Source of the DNA: Aminiphilus circumscriptus DSM 16581
GTDB taxonomy: Bacteria > Synergistota > Synergistia > Synergistales > Aminiphilaceae
NCBI RefSeq assembly: GCF_000526375.1
Contig: NZ_JAFY01000007.1
Coordinates: forward strand, 310,001 to 374,000
Length of the DNA: 64,000 bases
Reading direction: 5' to 3'
The notes beneath the pieces were generated by a model. It ran no database searches, had not been told where the DNA came from, and worked only from the letters and a program-made list of their open reading frames with translations. A program made the position numbers and the translations under genes. This document shows, piece by piece, positions 16,836 through 28,120 of the stretch (positions are counted from its first letter, which is position 1; each line of letters opens with the position of its first letter).

Positions 16836-19800
16836 ATGCAGCGCGTAACGAATTCCATGGTGCAGATTTCAACACTGGCGGACATGCACAACAACCTGAA
16901 CCGCCTCCTGAAACTGCAGCAGCAGATTTCCTCGGAAAAGCTCTACAGCCGCCCCTCGGACAACCCTGTGGCCGTGGCGCGGGAGCTGTCCCTGGGCACT
17001 GCTATTTTCGAGAATGCCAGATACGTGTATAACATGGACAGCGGTGTTACTCTGCTGGAGAACACCGAGTCCGCACTGGACCAGATCACCTCCATCGTGC
17101 AGCGTATCCGGGAGCTGACGATCTATGCCGGAAACGGTGCGCTGGAGGATGTTGACATGGATGCCATCGCCCAGGAGATTGCGGAATTGAAGGAAGAACT
17201 CCGGCTCACCGCCAATTACAGTGTGGAGGGGCGCTATCTCCTGTCTGGGCTTGCCACGGACACCATTCCCTTCCAGTACGACGCGAACGGCAATGTGGTC
17301 TACATGGGCAACGATTACAACATCTACTTCGAGACGGAACGCGGCTCCGAGGGAAAGGTCTCCCTGAACGGCCTGGAGGTCTTTCCGTCGGATGTGACGC
17401 AGTACGTGTTGCAGAGCATCGAGGTGCCCATCGACTTTGAATGGAGCGGCCGCAGCGAGGTGCTCCAGTTTCAGGTGGGGGACCGTACGGCGAAGGTTCT
17501 CATTCCGGAAAAATGGACCGATGACGACGGCGTGGACAGTGTGGACGACACGGACTACAACCGGTTCCGCGATCCCAACGAGACGGAAGGGTACACTCTG
17601 GATGAGATCGCAGCGATCATCAATTCCAGCCTTGCCATGGGAGACGTGGGGCGTCTCGTCTCCGTCGAGGTCGTCAAGGACGAGGCCGCGGGCGTGCAGC
17701 GACTGGTGATCCGCAGCCACACGGGAGAACCCGTGCAGCTCACCTCCTGGCCCAGTACGGATGCGGAACAGCTCTCTCAGGGGATCGAGGGCGTCGATGT
17801 GGATCTGGCGACTCCCCTTGCGGCGGACGGTACGCTCACCTTCGGATGGAACGACGGAACAACCAGCACCATCGACGTGACGACCGCCGATTCTCTCCAG
17901 GATATCGCGGACCGCATCAACGCCGAGATTCCGAACGTTCTTGCACGAATCGTGGAGGACGGTTCGGGGAACGGTCGGCTCGTCGTCTTCGGTCAGGAAG
18001 AGGGAGAGGCATTCTACCTTACCGCGACAGACGGTGCCAAATATCTTTTCCCCGTGCCGCCATCCGCCGAGGGAGAAAATGGAAATTTGGCGACACCCGT
18101 GACTGCACCCGGTACGCTCACCTTCGAGAGAAGCGACGGAACGACCAGCGTCGTCAACGTGGCTCCGACGGACTCGCTTCAGGATATCGTGGACAATATC
18201 AATGCCGGAGTCTCGGGTGTCATTGCCGCGATCGTTGAAGATGGTGCGGGCAATGGGCGAATCGCCCTTTTCAATGAATCGGGGGGGACGGTGGCGCTCA
18301 CTCCGGCCGGTGGCGCCACGGATCTTTTCTCGACAGCGTTGACGATGGATCCTGCGAAGGATCTCGCCCTTGCCAGCGAGGCCGTGAAAAAGACCACCGA
18401 CCACAGCCATATCGACCTCACCAGCCTTTTCCGCATGGAAACCACGATCAAGAGCACGGAGGTGGACACGAACTTTTCCATCGACACCACGGCGGCGGCA
18501 CTGCACTGGCGGCTGGAGAGCGGTTCCAACCGGGCGGAGATCCTCATCACCGATGACGCGAATCTGACGCTGGAGGAATTAGCCACCCGCATCCGCAATG
18601 TCGCCGGAAGCTGGCTTGAGGTGACGGTGGAGACGGACGAGCAGGACCAGGGGCTTTCCCCCGCCTCTTCGGGGGGAACGAACGCGGAGAATGCCACACA
18701 GCGCCTCGTCATCAAGACCCTCGACGGCGAGTCCTTCGTTCTCTACGACAAGACGTCCGTTGCTGGGGCCGACTACGCGAGCCAACTCGGAGTCAGCACC
18801 GTCACGAAGGGCGTCACGAGTGGAACGTTCCCTTCCGGAAGTGGTCTCGACGAGACGTTGCCGGCGCTCGTGAGTGTCACCGTGGGAGACAGGGAATACA
18901 CGGTCAAACTCTACCGGGAGAATGTGACGACGGCGGGAACGAACGACCTCGACGGTGTCAAGGTCGCCGAGGAGATTGTCCGCCAGGTCAACGAGCAATA
19001 CGGAGGCAAACTGCTCGGCACGGACGACCTTGGCAGCGGACAGTTCGTCCTCTACAGTTACACCGGAGAACCGCTGCGGATCACGGATCTCCCCTTCGGC
19101 GACCCGGACCTTAAGGCCGACGAATACGGCGGCGGCATCGCCCTGCAGCTCGGCCTCACCACGGGAGTGATCGGTGACGCCGTGTCCGACGAGGCCGTAG
19201 GTGCTTTGTGTACTCCGGGAACCTTCCGTATCAGTACCCTCGGGCGCACCGTGGAAATTGCGGTTGTCGCCGGAGATACCCCCCAGACGATTGCGGAGAA
19301 GATCCGCCTGAACGCCGGAAGCTGGCTCGACGTGTCCTTTGTGGACTCCAACATGAGTGCGGCCGGGGGAACCGTCCAGCTCGCCCTCTCCGCGAAGGAC
19401 GGTTCCCCTGTCTCCGTGCTGGATCTCACCGGAGATGTGGCGCAATACCTCGGGCTGGACAACACCGTCCGGGCGGAACTCGGCGGTACCCTGCCCACGG
19501 CGGGGAATCTCGAGATCACCGTGGACGGATATACCCATTCCATCGATCTGTCGACTATCCGCGATTACGACCAATCCGGAACCGTGGATTTCAACGATCT
19601 CGTCATCGCGATCAACAACCGTTTCCAGGGACAGGATCTCCGGGCGGAACTCCTTGACGACGGAGGGACATCCTATCTCGCCCTCCTCTCCGATCAGGGG
19701 TACCGTATCAGCGTGACGGACACCTCCGGGACGTTGATCACGGGAGGTGTGACGACCACGGCGGTGCGCAACGGTCCTCTTTCCGACGACACACCCTATA

Positions 19801-20177
19801 CCCAGAACGTGACGGTGCGCACTGCGGCGAACCAGAACCAGACGAATTTCTTCGGTCTTCTCGACGACCTCACGGCGGCGATAACATCCCAGGATCGGGA
19901 GGGATTGAGCAATTCCCTTCTCGGCAAGATCGACGATTTTCTCGACAATCTTCTGCGGCAGCGCACGGAGGTAGGAGCGCTCGTGCAGCGTTACGAGAAG
20001 AGCCAGGCGCGCCTGACGATGAACACCACGTCTCTCACGGAGCTGCAGAGCAAGGTTGCGGACACGGATCTCGCCGATGCCATCACCAAGTACCAGATGG
20101 CTCAGGCCATCTATTCGGCGAGTCTGGCCGTGATCGCCCAGATCATCCAGCCAACGCTCGTGGATTTCCTGAGCTGA
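16836..20177 (+). CDS. flgL: hook-associated protein 3, FlgL, unusually large
   Basis: This 1113-residue protein has FlgL ends: MQRVTNSMVQISTLADMHNN with RLLKLQQQISSEKLYSRPSD at the N-terminus, and RYEKSQARLTMNTTSLTELQ with KYQMAQAIYSASLAVIAQII at the C-terminus. Typical FlgL is about 300 residues. The extra 800 residues lie in the middle as repeated beta-rich modules with DSLQDIADRINA-like helices, similar to hook IN motifs of flagellar proteins. Two adjacent modules (about residues 324-417 and 418-510) are clear duplicates. The inserted domains should project from the hook-filament junction. AGGAGGAGGGAG precedes the ATG. Confidence 0.9.
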   Translation: MQRVTNSMVQISTLADMHNNLNRLLKLQQQISSEKLYSRPSDNPVAVARELSLGTAIFENARYVYNMDSGVTLLENTESALDQITSIVQRIRELTIYAGNGALEDVDMDAIAQEIAELKEELRLTANYSVEGRYLLSGLATDTIPFQYDANGNVVYMGNDYNIYFETERGSEGKVSLNGLEVFPSDVTQYVLQSIEVPIDFEWSGRSEVLQFQVGDRTAKVLIPEKWTDDDGVDSVDDTDYNRFRDPNETEGYTLDEIAAIINSSLAMGDVGRLVSVEVVKDEAAGVQRLVIRSHTGEPVQLTSWPSTDAEQLSQGIEGVDVDLATPLAADGTLTFGWNDGTTSTIDVTTADSLQDIADRINAEIPNVLARIVEDGSGNGRLVVFGQEEGEAFYLTATDGAKYLFPVPPSAEGENGNLATPVTAPGTLTFERSDGTTSVVNVAPTDSLQDIVDNINAGVSGVIAAIVEDGAGNGRIALFNESGGTVALTPAGGATDLFSTALTMDPAKDLALASEAVKKTTDHSHIDLTSLFRMETTIKSTEVDTNFSIDTTAAALHWRLESGSNRAEILITDDANLTLEELATRIRNVAGSWLEVTVETDEQDQGLSPASSGGTNAENATQRLVIKTLDGESFVLYDKTSVAGADYASQLGVSTVTKGVTSGTFPSGSGLDETLPALVSVTVGDREYTVKLYRENVTTAGTNDLDGVKVAEEIVRQVNEQYGGKLLGTDDLGSGQFVLYSYTGEPLRITDLPFGDPDLKADEYGGGIALQLGLTTGVIGDAVSDEAVGALCTPGTFRISTLGRTVEIAVVAGDTPQTIAEKIRLNAGSWLDVSFVDSNMSAAGGTVQLALSAKDGSPVSVLDLTGDVAQYLGLDNTVRAELGGTLPTAGNLEITVDGYTHSIDLSTIRDYDQSGTVDFNDLVIAINNRFQGQDLRAELLDDGGTSYLALLSDQGYRISVTDTSGTLITGGVTTTAVRNGPLSDDTPYTQNVTVRTAANQNQTNFFGLLDDLTAAITSQDREGLSNSLLGKIDDFLDNLLRQRTEVGALVQRYEKSQARLTMNTTSLTELQSKVADTDLADAITKYQMAQAIYSASLAVIAQIIQPTLVDFLS
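17805..18370 (+). repeat. tandem ~282-bp coding duplication inside flgL
   Basis: Two successive modules share order and wording. GTLTFGWNDGTTSTIDVTTA and DSLQDIADRINAEIPNVLAR and IVEDGSGNGRLVVF in the first align with GTLTFERSDGTTSVVNVAPT, DSLQDIVDNINAGVSGVIAA and IVEDGAGNGRIALF in the second. The period is 94 codons. The copies have diverged at many positions, so the duplication is not recent, but both are clearly related. Confidence 0.85.
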
Positions 20178-20254
20178 TGTCGGTGATGACGGTTGCGGGA
20201 CATTCCCTCGGGGCGGTTTTGCTGCTCCGCTGGTTGACGACGAGGTGAGATGGT

Positions 20255-20818
20255 GTGAGGACTTTTGCGACCGCGCGGTTCGGCGTTCTTTCCGTGAACG
20301 AGGAAGATGTGCTTCGTTTTCCGAAGGGAATTCCCGGTTTCTACGAACATCGTGAATGGGCTCTTGCCGGAGAGGACGACAACCCCGTGAAATGGCTCCA
20401 AAGCCTTTCCGACGGGGCCATCGCTCTTCCCGTGATGCCACCTCAGGCGGTGCTGCCCGACTATAACGCCAGGATCGTCTCCGGTGATCTGGAAGAACTT
20501 GCCGTGGAGGATCCTGGCGGACTGAGCATTCTGGTCGTGGTCTCCATTCCTCCTGATGCACCCTGGAACATGACCGCCAATCTGCGCGCTCCCATCGTGG
20601 TGAACGTGGCAAAGCGCCTGGCGAAACAGGTCATCTGCAGCAACGAGGAATACGGCCTTCGCGCTTTCGTCCTCTCCGATGCAATGCGGGCATCCTTCGA
20701 AGCCCAGGCTCGTCTTTCCGCCGAAGAGGCCGCCCGTGCGGCCGGTCCCGCCGGAGCCTTCGGAGAGGAACACGGGGCGGGTTCCCGCACTACCCCGACG
20801 GGAGAGGAGAACTTCTAG
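20255..20818 (+). CDS. fliW: flagellar assembly factor FliW (CsrA antagonist)
   Basis: This 187-residue FliW binds either flagellin or CsrA; when flagellin is exported, free FliW traps CsrA and flagellin translation rises. Family blocks: VLRFPKGIPGFYEHREWALA, the VMPPQAVLPDYN segment, and LRAPIVVNVAKRLAKQVICS followed by NEEYGLR. The last 45 residues are Ala/Gly/Glu-rich and exceed the usual family length of about 150. The start is GTG 20255. The stop overlaps the csrA GTG by one base (TAGTG), so translation is coupled, fitting a 1:1 partner pair. Confidence 0.93.
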   Translation: MRTFATARFGVLSVNEEDVLRFPKGIPGFYEHREWALAGEDDNPVKWLQSLSDGAIALPVMPPQAVLPDYNARIVSGDLEELAVEDPGGLSILVVVSIPPDAPWNMTANLRAPIVVNVAKRLAKQVICSNEEYGLRAFVLSDAMRASFEAQARLSAEEAARAAGPAGAFGEEHGAGSRTTPTGEENF

Positions 20819-21048
20819 TGCTCGTGCTCACGCGCAAGGTCGGGGAAGGACTCGTCATCGGCGAGGACATCGAGATCGTCATTGTGGAGACCCGGGGCGA
20901 TTCGGTGCGCATCGGCATCAGCGCGCCCCGTTCCGTGGGGGTATGGCGCAAGGAGCTGTGGGATCAGATCCGGGAAGAGAACCTCCGGGCGGCCGCCCAG
21001 AGCCCCTCCGCGCCGCTGGAGGACCTTTTTCCGAAGAAGGAAGAATGA
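20818..21048 (+). CDS. csrA: carbon storage regulator CsrA
   Basis: This 76-residue RNA-binding protein represses translation by covering GGA-containing ribosome sites. The first 50 residues match the family: MLVLTRKVGEGLVIGEDIEI and GDSVRIGISAPRSVGVWRKE, with the key Arg residues of the RNA-binding face (R6 and the R in the VxVxRxE-like segment) present. The last ~20 residues are an extension. The GTG start overlaps the fliW stop. A likely target is the flagellin leader at 24011-24042, about 3 kb downstream. Confidence 0.95.
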   Translation: MLVLTRKVGEGLVIGEDIEIVIVETRGDSVRIGISAPRSVGVWRKELWDQIREENLRAAAQSPSAPLEDLFPKKEE

Positions 21049-21187
21049 ACGTTCCCTGATCGCGCTCTTTTTCATGAAAGCCGCCGGCTGTTGTCCGTAT
21101 GCCGCTGCACTTGTTCCGGCCGACGCCGCCTGCGTGTCGGCCCGTTTCTTTGTGAACCACACCTGATCATGCCGGAGGAGAGATGTC

Positions 21188-23941
21188 GTGAAACCTTCAC
21201 CCCTTCTCGAACAGAACCTGAGAACACTCCGCACCCTCCAGCCTCTTTTGGCCAAGAAGATCGAGGAACGTCTTTCCGCCTGGCAGGACCTGCCGGAGCC
21301 GCAGATCCGCGAGGTGCGCAACGGACGCTGGATCTCGGGGCTGTCTCCGGTGCCCTTTTTTCAGCACCCCGTGGAAGCCCGCCGAGATAAGCGCCTTGCC
21401 AGAAAGTCACTCTTCCTTCTTCTGGGGGTCGGTGCGCCGCCCTATCTGTTTCACCGCTTTCGCTCCCTTCCAAAGGGAACATTGGGCGTGGTGGTCTTCG
21501 AGCCGAACCTGGACCTGCTCATCCACACCCTGAACCTCACGTCGGTCTACCTGGCCGTTCCCGAAGGATGTCACCTTTCCTTCCTGGTTTCCGCGGATGT
21601 TCCCGACATCAGGGAGGCCATGGACGTCAACATCCGCCCCATGGGGAGTTACATCGTGGCCGACGCGGAGTTTCTGCTCCACGACGGCGAGACGGAGGCC
21701 TTCGGCGGCGTCTTCCGGCAGATGCGGGACGGTTTTCTGCGGGAGGTCCGTGCCCACATCGACATGCTGGGCAACTCTCCGGAGGACACGCTCCTCGGCT
21801 TCCGGCAGATGGTGCTGAACCTCCCCTGGCTCCTCACCACCCCGGACCTCGGCGCCCTGGCGGAGCACTTCCGAGAAGTGCCCTTCATCTGCGTCGCCTC
21901 GGGGCCTTCGCTCGAAAAAAACCTGCACCTGCTCCGGGGCATGGAAGACCGCTGCGTCATCATCGCCGCGGACACGGCCCTGCGGCGCTTGCTCGTCGAG
22001 GGCATCCGCCCTCACGTGGTGGTGACTCTAGAGCGCCCCATGCAGATGTACAACAAATATTTCCGCCCCCTTGTGGAAGAGCACGCCGAGGCCTGCCGGG
22101 ACATCCTGTTGCTCTCCCAGGGGGTGAGTCCTCCCCAGATTCCGGGACGCTGGCCCGGTCCGAAGGCCGTGGTGGGAAAGATGGAGGTTCCTGTGGACCG
22201 GTGGTTCATGCACTCCGTCCTGAAGAGCTTTCTCCTTCGGTCCGGCATGTCCGTGGCGCACATGGCCCTTGTTGTGGCCGCCATGTGGGGTGCCACGCAC
22301 ATTGCCCTCGTCGGACAGGATCTGGCCTTCGGCGAGGAGGGGCAAAGCCATGCGGAACTCACCGCCGACGTCTCCGCCCGGGAGGTGGAAAGAAAACGCG
22401 GACAGGAGGGGGGCTTCGACGTCCCCGGCTCCCTCGGCGGCACCGTGCGGACCACGAACGTCTGGTTTCTCTTCATCAAGGTCTTCGAGATGTTCATCCC
22501 CGATCTGCGGGGTGTCGCCGTCCACGATTGCACCGAAGGAGGCGCTCTCATCCGCGGCACGGAAGTGTGCCCTCTCGCGGAGTTTCTGGACCGTTTCGTC
22601 CTTTCCCGAGAGCCGCTGGAGACGACCCCCGGCGCACTGGTCATCAGGGCGCAGCGGGAGCGCACTCCGGACATCGCCGGAGTGCGGGGGCGCATCGCCC
22701 GCTCCCTTGAGGAGATCCGCGCCTGCGGTGCCGCCCTCGACGACATCGGTGCCGCAGTGGAGCGGGCCGTCGCACCGGGGCTCTCCCCCGAGCGGCGCCG
22801 ACAGATTGCCGGCAGGGTGGCGACCGATCTGGATCGTGTACATGTCACCAATCCCGTGCTCGGTTTCATCGGCCAGAGCTACGCGAACCTCGCCGGGGTG
22901 GTCATGGCCCGCACCCGCTGGTTGGAGACCGTGGCGGAGGTGGAGGAGTGGGCCCGCATCCAGCGGGAAATCCTTCAGGCCCACCGGGTGAACGTGGCCT
23001 TTCTCGACCAGTGGCTCCGCTATGCCGACGCGCTCATCGGCGTCCTTTTGGAAGAAGTCGGAGGGGCCCCCGAGAGGGGGGTTCCGCTTCCGCCTCTCGA
23101 TAACGGCGAGGCCGCCGACCGCTTTCCGGAGCTGCTCCGCCGCCTCGCCGCCGAGGTCGGAGAGGCGCGCAATGCCGCCATGGCACGGCTCAACCTGCTC
23201 GTCGCCCGGAGCGATGCGGGGCTCTCTCCCTGGACGGCGGGAGAGCGATGGGGCCTGGCACTCTTTCTCCACGCCCAGGGGCGCGCCGAGGAGGCGGTGC
23301 ACCACATGGAGCGCGCCTACGGGGAGTACGACGGAAAGGAACTCCCCACGGAGCAGATCGTGGCCTTTCTCAAAGACTATGCCCGCATCGTGGCCACCCA
23401 CGATCTCTGTTTCGTGCCGCGCTACCGCCTTGCCCGGACGCTGCTCGACAACGCTCGTCGCTACGCCCCGGAAGACCCGGAGCTCCCCGCGCTCACGGAG
23501 CAAATGCTTCAGGGACTGCAGGGATACCTGGATGACCTGCTCCGTTCCGGCATGGCGGGAAAACCCGAGGTGGACTTCGAGGCCCGGCGCATTGCGGCGG
23601 AGAAGCTGCTCAACGCGGGCAATCTTCCCGCCACCTTTGCCGCCGTGTGGCGCCTGGTGCTCGATTTCGAGGAAACAAAGCCCCATCTGGTGCGTCCCTT
23701 TCTTCTGTGGCTGGTAAAAACCGTCACCAACTGTCTCGACGCGGCGGACCCGGCCATTCAGAACGCCGCCGAGGCTGCGGTGGAGGGCATGCTGCGCCGG
23801 GTCTCTCTTTTCCCAAGGCTTCGCGTTCCGCTCTCGCAGCGCCTTTTGGAAAGATTCGACGATGCGGGACTCAAGATTTCCGTGGCGAGTGCCGAAGAAG
23901 AAAGCGGGAGTATCCGAGGGATACCGGAGAAGGAGGAGTGA
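21188..23941 (+). CDS. maf: Maf-type motility accessory factor (DUF115/MptE-like flagellin glycosyltransferase)
   Basis: This 917-residue protein contains a DUF115 domain. The signature is FICVASGPSLEKNLHLLRGM near residue 235, then ADTALRRLLVEGIRPHVVVT and MALVVAAMWGATHIALVGQD. A short motif LVGQDLAFGEEGQSHAE follows. Maf proteins transfer pseudaminic or legionaminic acid to flagellin in Campylobacter, Aeromonas and related bacteria. Here the gene lies between csrA and flagellin, and pseudaminic acid genes follow flaG, so glycosylation of this flagellin is likely. The C-terminal 450 residues are helical with no further domain recognised. The start is GTG 21188 with a GGAGGAGAG site. Confidence 0.87.
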   Translation: MKPSPLLEQNLRTLRTLQPLLAKKIEERLSAWQDLPEPQIREVRNGRWISGLSPVPFFQHPVEARRDKRLARKSLFLLLGVGAPPYLFHRFRSLPKGTLGVVVFEPNLDLLIHTLNLTSVYLAVPEGCHLSFLVSADVPDIREAMDVNIRPMGSYIVADAEFLLHDGETEAFGGVFRQMRDGFLREVRAHIDMLGNSPEDTLLGFRQMVLNLPWLLTTPDLGALAEHFREVPFICVASGPSLEKNLHLLRGMEDRCVIIAADTALRRLLVEGIRPHVVVTLERPMQMYNKYFRPLVEEHAEACRDILLLSQGVSPPQIPGRWPGPKAVVGKMEVPVDRWFMHSVLKSFLLRSGMSVAHMALVVAAMWGATHIALVGQDLAFGEEGQSHAELTADVSAREVERKRGQEGGFDVPGSLGGTVRTTNVWFLFIKVFEMFIPDLRGVAVHDCTEGGALIRGTEVCPLAEFLDRFVLSREPLETTPGALVIRAQRERTPDIAGVRGRIARSLEEIRACGAALDDIGAAVERAVAPGLSPERRRQIAGRVATDLDRVHVTNPVLGFIGQSYANLAGVVMARTRWLETVAEVEEWARIQREILQAHRVNVAFLDQWLRYADALIGVLLEEVGGAPERGVPLPPLDNGEAADRFPELLRRLAAEVGEARNAAMARLNLLVARSDAGLSPWTAGERWGLALFLHAQGRAEEAVHHMERAYGEYDGKELPTEQIVAFLKDYARIVATHDLCFVPRYRLARTLLDNARRYAPEDPELPALTEQMLQGLQGYLDDLLRSGMAGKPEVDFEARRIAAEKLLNAGNLPATFAAVWRLVLDFEETKPHLVRPFLLWLVKTVTNCLDAADPAIQNAAEAAVEGMLRRVSLFPRLRVPLSQRLLERFDDAGLKISVASAEEESGSIRGIPEKEE

Positions 23942-24045
23942 TGCCTGCCGGCGAAACGAAAAAAGTGCGTTGTGTTTTTGCGCTCCGAGGGAAGAAACAT
24001 CTGGCAGTCAGGGTACGGATGCCCGACGACGGACAAGGAGGTTGA
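23941..24045 (+). CDS. possible 34-residue leader peptide coupled to maf and preceding flagellin
   Basis: The ATG overlaps the maf stop (TGATG) and has a perfect GGAGGAG site inside the maf 3' end. The frame runs 34 codons and stops at 24043-24045, six bases before the flagellin ATG. It contains many basic residues (MPAGETKKVRCVFALRGKKH) and matches no family I know. The frame covers both predicted CsrA sites. Translation here would open them, so it may be a regulatory leader. It could also be a chance frame. Confidence 0.35.
   Translation: MPAGETKKVRCVFALRGKKHLAVRVRMPDDGQGG
24011..24042 (+). promoter_or_regulatory. two CsrA-type binding sites in the flagellin leader
   Basis: Site 1: GGGT (24011-24014) and GCCC (24021-24024) form a short stem presenting the hexaloop ACGGAT, the favoured CsrA arrangement with GGA in the loop. 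Site 2: GGACAAGGAGGT at 24031-24042 matches the CsrA consensus RUACARGGAUGU at 10 of 12 and contains the flagellin Shine-Dalgarno AAGGAGGT. The Bacillus hag leader has the same arrangement of two sites with the second over the ribosome site. Binding is inferred. Confidence 0.7.
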
Positions 24046-24051
24046 CCTCTC

Positions 24052-26391
24052 ATGAGAATCTACCATAATATTCCCGCGCTGTACGCGTACAATTCCGTCT
24101 CGTCCACCACGAGCGCCATGCAGAGTTCCATCGCCAAGCTCTCTTCCGGCTTGCGGATCAACAGCGCCGCCGACGACGCGGCGGGGCTCGCCATCTCCGA
24201 GAAGATGCGCGCCCAGATCAGCGGTCTGGACCAGGCCTCGGCGAACGCCCAGGACGGCATCTCCATGATTCAGACCGCCGAGGGCGCCCTCAACGAGACG
24301 CACTCCATCCTGCAGCGCATGCGCGAGCTCGCCGTCCAGGCCGCCAACGACACGCTCACAAGCCAGGACCGCAGCTACATCCAGCTCGAGATCGACCAGC
24401 TCAAGGAAGAGATCGACCGTATTTCCACGACCACCCAGTTCAACAAGAAAAAACTCCTCGACGGCAGCGCCGCCGCCCTCTGGTCCTCCGACAGCCTGGA
24501 CACCGTGGCCACCATCAACGGCGCGCTCCGCACGGTGGACCAGTTCGGCCAGAAGGCCTCCGCCGAGGGGAACTACATCATCCGCATCAGCGCCAACCCC
24601 GGAAATGCGCAGGTTCAGAAGAGCGACATCTTCAAAGTGAAGCACGAGAACGTGGTCATGAACGTGGGACTCAACACCGAGGCGGGTGCCCGGAGCGTCG
24701 AGGTGGACAACCTTCCCGCAGGGGACTACAACATAACGATCGGAAGTGTCGGGGGTATTGTCGCAACGGCGAGCCAGGTTTATAACTTCGGCACGCTGAG
24801 CGCAGGCACCGGTTATGCAACAGCCGTCGCGGCGGCGAGCATTCTTTTCGAGGTGCTCTCCGTGAACACCGCCGCCGGGACCGTCGTGGTCCGCGCAGAA
24901 TCCTACGTGATGGCCGCCGACGGAACGGTGACGAACTACACGGACGAGAATCTCACCCTCACCACAGCGAGCAAGACCGGTTACACCGGCCTTGGTTTCC
25001 TGATGGGGACGGCCGCGCTTGCCATTGATAACATCACGCAGTTTGTCGTGGGGGGTAAGATGGTCCTTCATCTCGCGGGAAGCGGCGCTGCCGATGTTGA
25101 CGGTGTCATCAACGTGAGTGCCACGATCAACAGCACCTGGGCCGCCGCGGGGAACTGGAGCACGGCTACGGCGGATCGGACGCTTGAGCGCGGCTTCGCG
25201 GTCGCGCTGACGGCGATTCAAAATCAGGACATCCACTTCAGGACGTTCTACCTGAACACTCAGAACGGAAACGTCTTCCAGTCGGACATCACCATCGGAT
25301 TCAACAGCAACACGACCGCATGGACGGCCATGGGTGCGACGGCGAACCTCGTCAGCTTCACCGCCGCCTACGTGGGACAGGTGGCCGAGGGGGATGTGTC
25401 CCTCCGGGATCTGGACAAGTTCTGGGACGCCAACGGCCGCTTCCTGCTGGAGGATCCCCAGAATATCACCATCACCCAGGGGAACGGCAAGCAGACCACC
25501 ATCACCCTCAACTCCACGGACACGCTGAACGGCGTGGCGCAGAAACTCAACGACGCCATCGCCTTCGGTCTCGGCCAGTCTCAGTACGTGGGTGCCGACG
25601 CGGACAAGTTCGTCTCCTTCGTGGGTGCCGACGACGTGACGGCCTCCACCCCCGAGGCGGTGCAGGGCACCTTCGTCATCCGCTCCGCCGTGGCGGGCAA
25701 GGCGGGCGAGCTGAACTTCGCCGGTGACGAGGATGTCATCAAGGCCCTGAGCCTCAATGTCATCAAAAAGTCCTCCGAGTCGGAGTTCCGCGTCACCGTC
25801 CAGGACGCCCACAACGGCAACACCGTCGCCTCGGGCGTCAAGATCACCGGCAACAAGCTTCTCGGTGTGGTGCACGAGAACGTGGACGTCACCTTCAATG
25901 CCATGGCGAACATCGATGTCGCCTGGTCCGAGGCCGCCAAGGGATTCATCCTCACCAAGGAGAACGGCGTCTACGAGACCACGCTGCACCTTGCGGACAA
26001 CACCACGGTCTTCCAGATCGGCGCCAACGAGAGCGAGGACATGGGCATCAGCATCGGCAACATGAGTTCCAGCGCCATCGGCGTGGACAACGTTCTCGTC
26101 ACCGACCGGGAGTCCGCATCCAGCGCCATCACCCTCATCGACACCGCCATCGATAAAGTGTCGTCCCAGCGGGCCAAGCTCGGTGCCTACCAGAACAGGT
26201 TGGAGCACACCATCAACAACCTGACCGTGGCGAGCACGAACCTCACTTCCGCCGAAAGCCGCATCAGGGATGTCGACATGGCGAAGGAAATGATGAACTT
26301 CACCAAGCTGAATATCCTGCTCCAGTCCGGCAACGCCATGCTGGCCCAGGCGAATCAGCTTCCCCAGAACGTGCTGTCGCTCCTGCGGTAG
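24052..26391 (+). CDS. hag: flagellin, large
   Basis: This 779-residue flagellin is exported without a signal peptide and forms the filament. The N-terminal D0/D1 region is strongly conserved: [20 protein letters not shown], then [20 protein letters not shown] and [20 protein letters not shown]. The C-terminal D0/D1 reads [40 protein letters not shown] and ends [16 protein letters not shown]. About 500 variable residues between residues 145 and 690 would form outer domains, a likely place for glycans. Expression is probably controlled by CsrA and FliW. A GC-rich terminator follows the stop. fliD and fliS, which often follow, are not in this window. Confidence 0.95.
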   Translation: MRIYHNIPALYAYNSVSSTTSAMQSSIAKLSSGLRINSAADDAAGLAISEKMRAQISGLDQASANAQDGISMIQTAEGALNETHSILQRMRELAVQAANDTLTSQDRSYIQLEIDQLKEEIDRISTTTQFNKKKLLDGSAAALWSSDSLDTVATINGALRTVDQFGQKASAEGNYIIRISANPGNAQVQKSDIFKVKHENVVMNVGLNTEAGARSVEVDNLPAGDYNITIGSVGGIVATASQVYNFGTLSAGTGYATAVAAASILFEVLSVNTAAGTVVVRAESYVMAADGTVTNYTDENLTLTTASKTGYTGLGFLMGTAALAIDNITQFVVGGKMVLHLAGSGAADVDGVINVSATINSTWAAAGNWSTATADRTLERGFAVALTAIQNQDIHFRTFYLNTQNGNVFQSDITIGFNSNTTAWTAMGATANLVSFTAAYVGQVAEGDVSLRDLDKFWDANGRFLLEDPQNITITQGNGKQTTITLNSTDTLNGVAQKLNDAIAFGLGQSQYVGADADKFVSFVGADDVTASTPEAVQGTFVIRSAVAGKAGELNFAGDEDVIKALSLNVIKKSSESEFRVTVQDAHNGNTVASGVKITGNKLLGVVHENVDVTFNAMANIDVAWSEAAKGFILTKENGVYETTLHLADNTTVFQIGANESEDMGISIGNMSSSAIGVDNVLVTDRESASSAITLIDTAIDKVSSQRAKLGAYQNRLEHTINNLTVASTNLTSAESRIRDVDMAKEMMNFTKLNILLQSGNAMLAQANQLPQNVLSLLR

Positions 26392-26410
26392 ACTGCCCGT
26401 TTGTAGTGTC

Positions 26411-26441
26411 CGAAGGGGGGGGAGCCCCCCCTTCGTGTTTT
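26411..26441 (+). terminator. intrinsic terminator after flagellin
   Basis: CGAAGGGGGGG (26411-26421) pairs with CCCCCCCTTCG (26425-26435), followed by TGTTTT. flaG begins 25 bases further on, so flaG transcription is probably a read-through fraction of flagellin mRNA. Confidence 0.85.
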
Positions 26442-26466
26442 CAGGCGGCAATGAGGAGGAATCGAC

Positions 26467-28114
<1,648 letters not shown>

Positions 28115-28120
28115 GCCCTT

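Noticed and set aside
23869-23900. TCAA-N16-GCCGAAGA as a flagellin sigma-28 promoter
   Set aside because: Both boxes are imperfect, and it lies inside the maf coding region about 160 bases from flagellin. It is too weak to call without transcript data.
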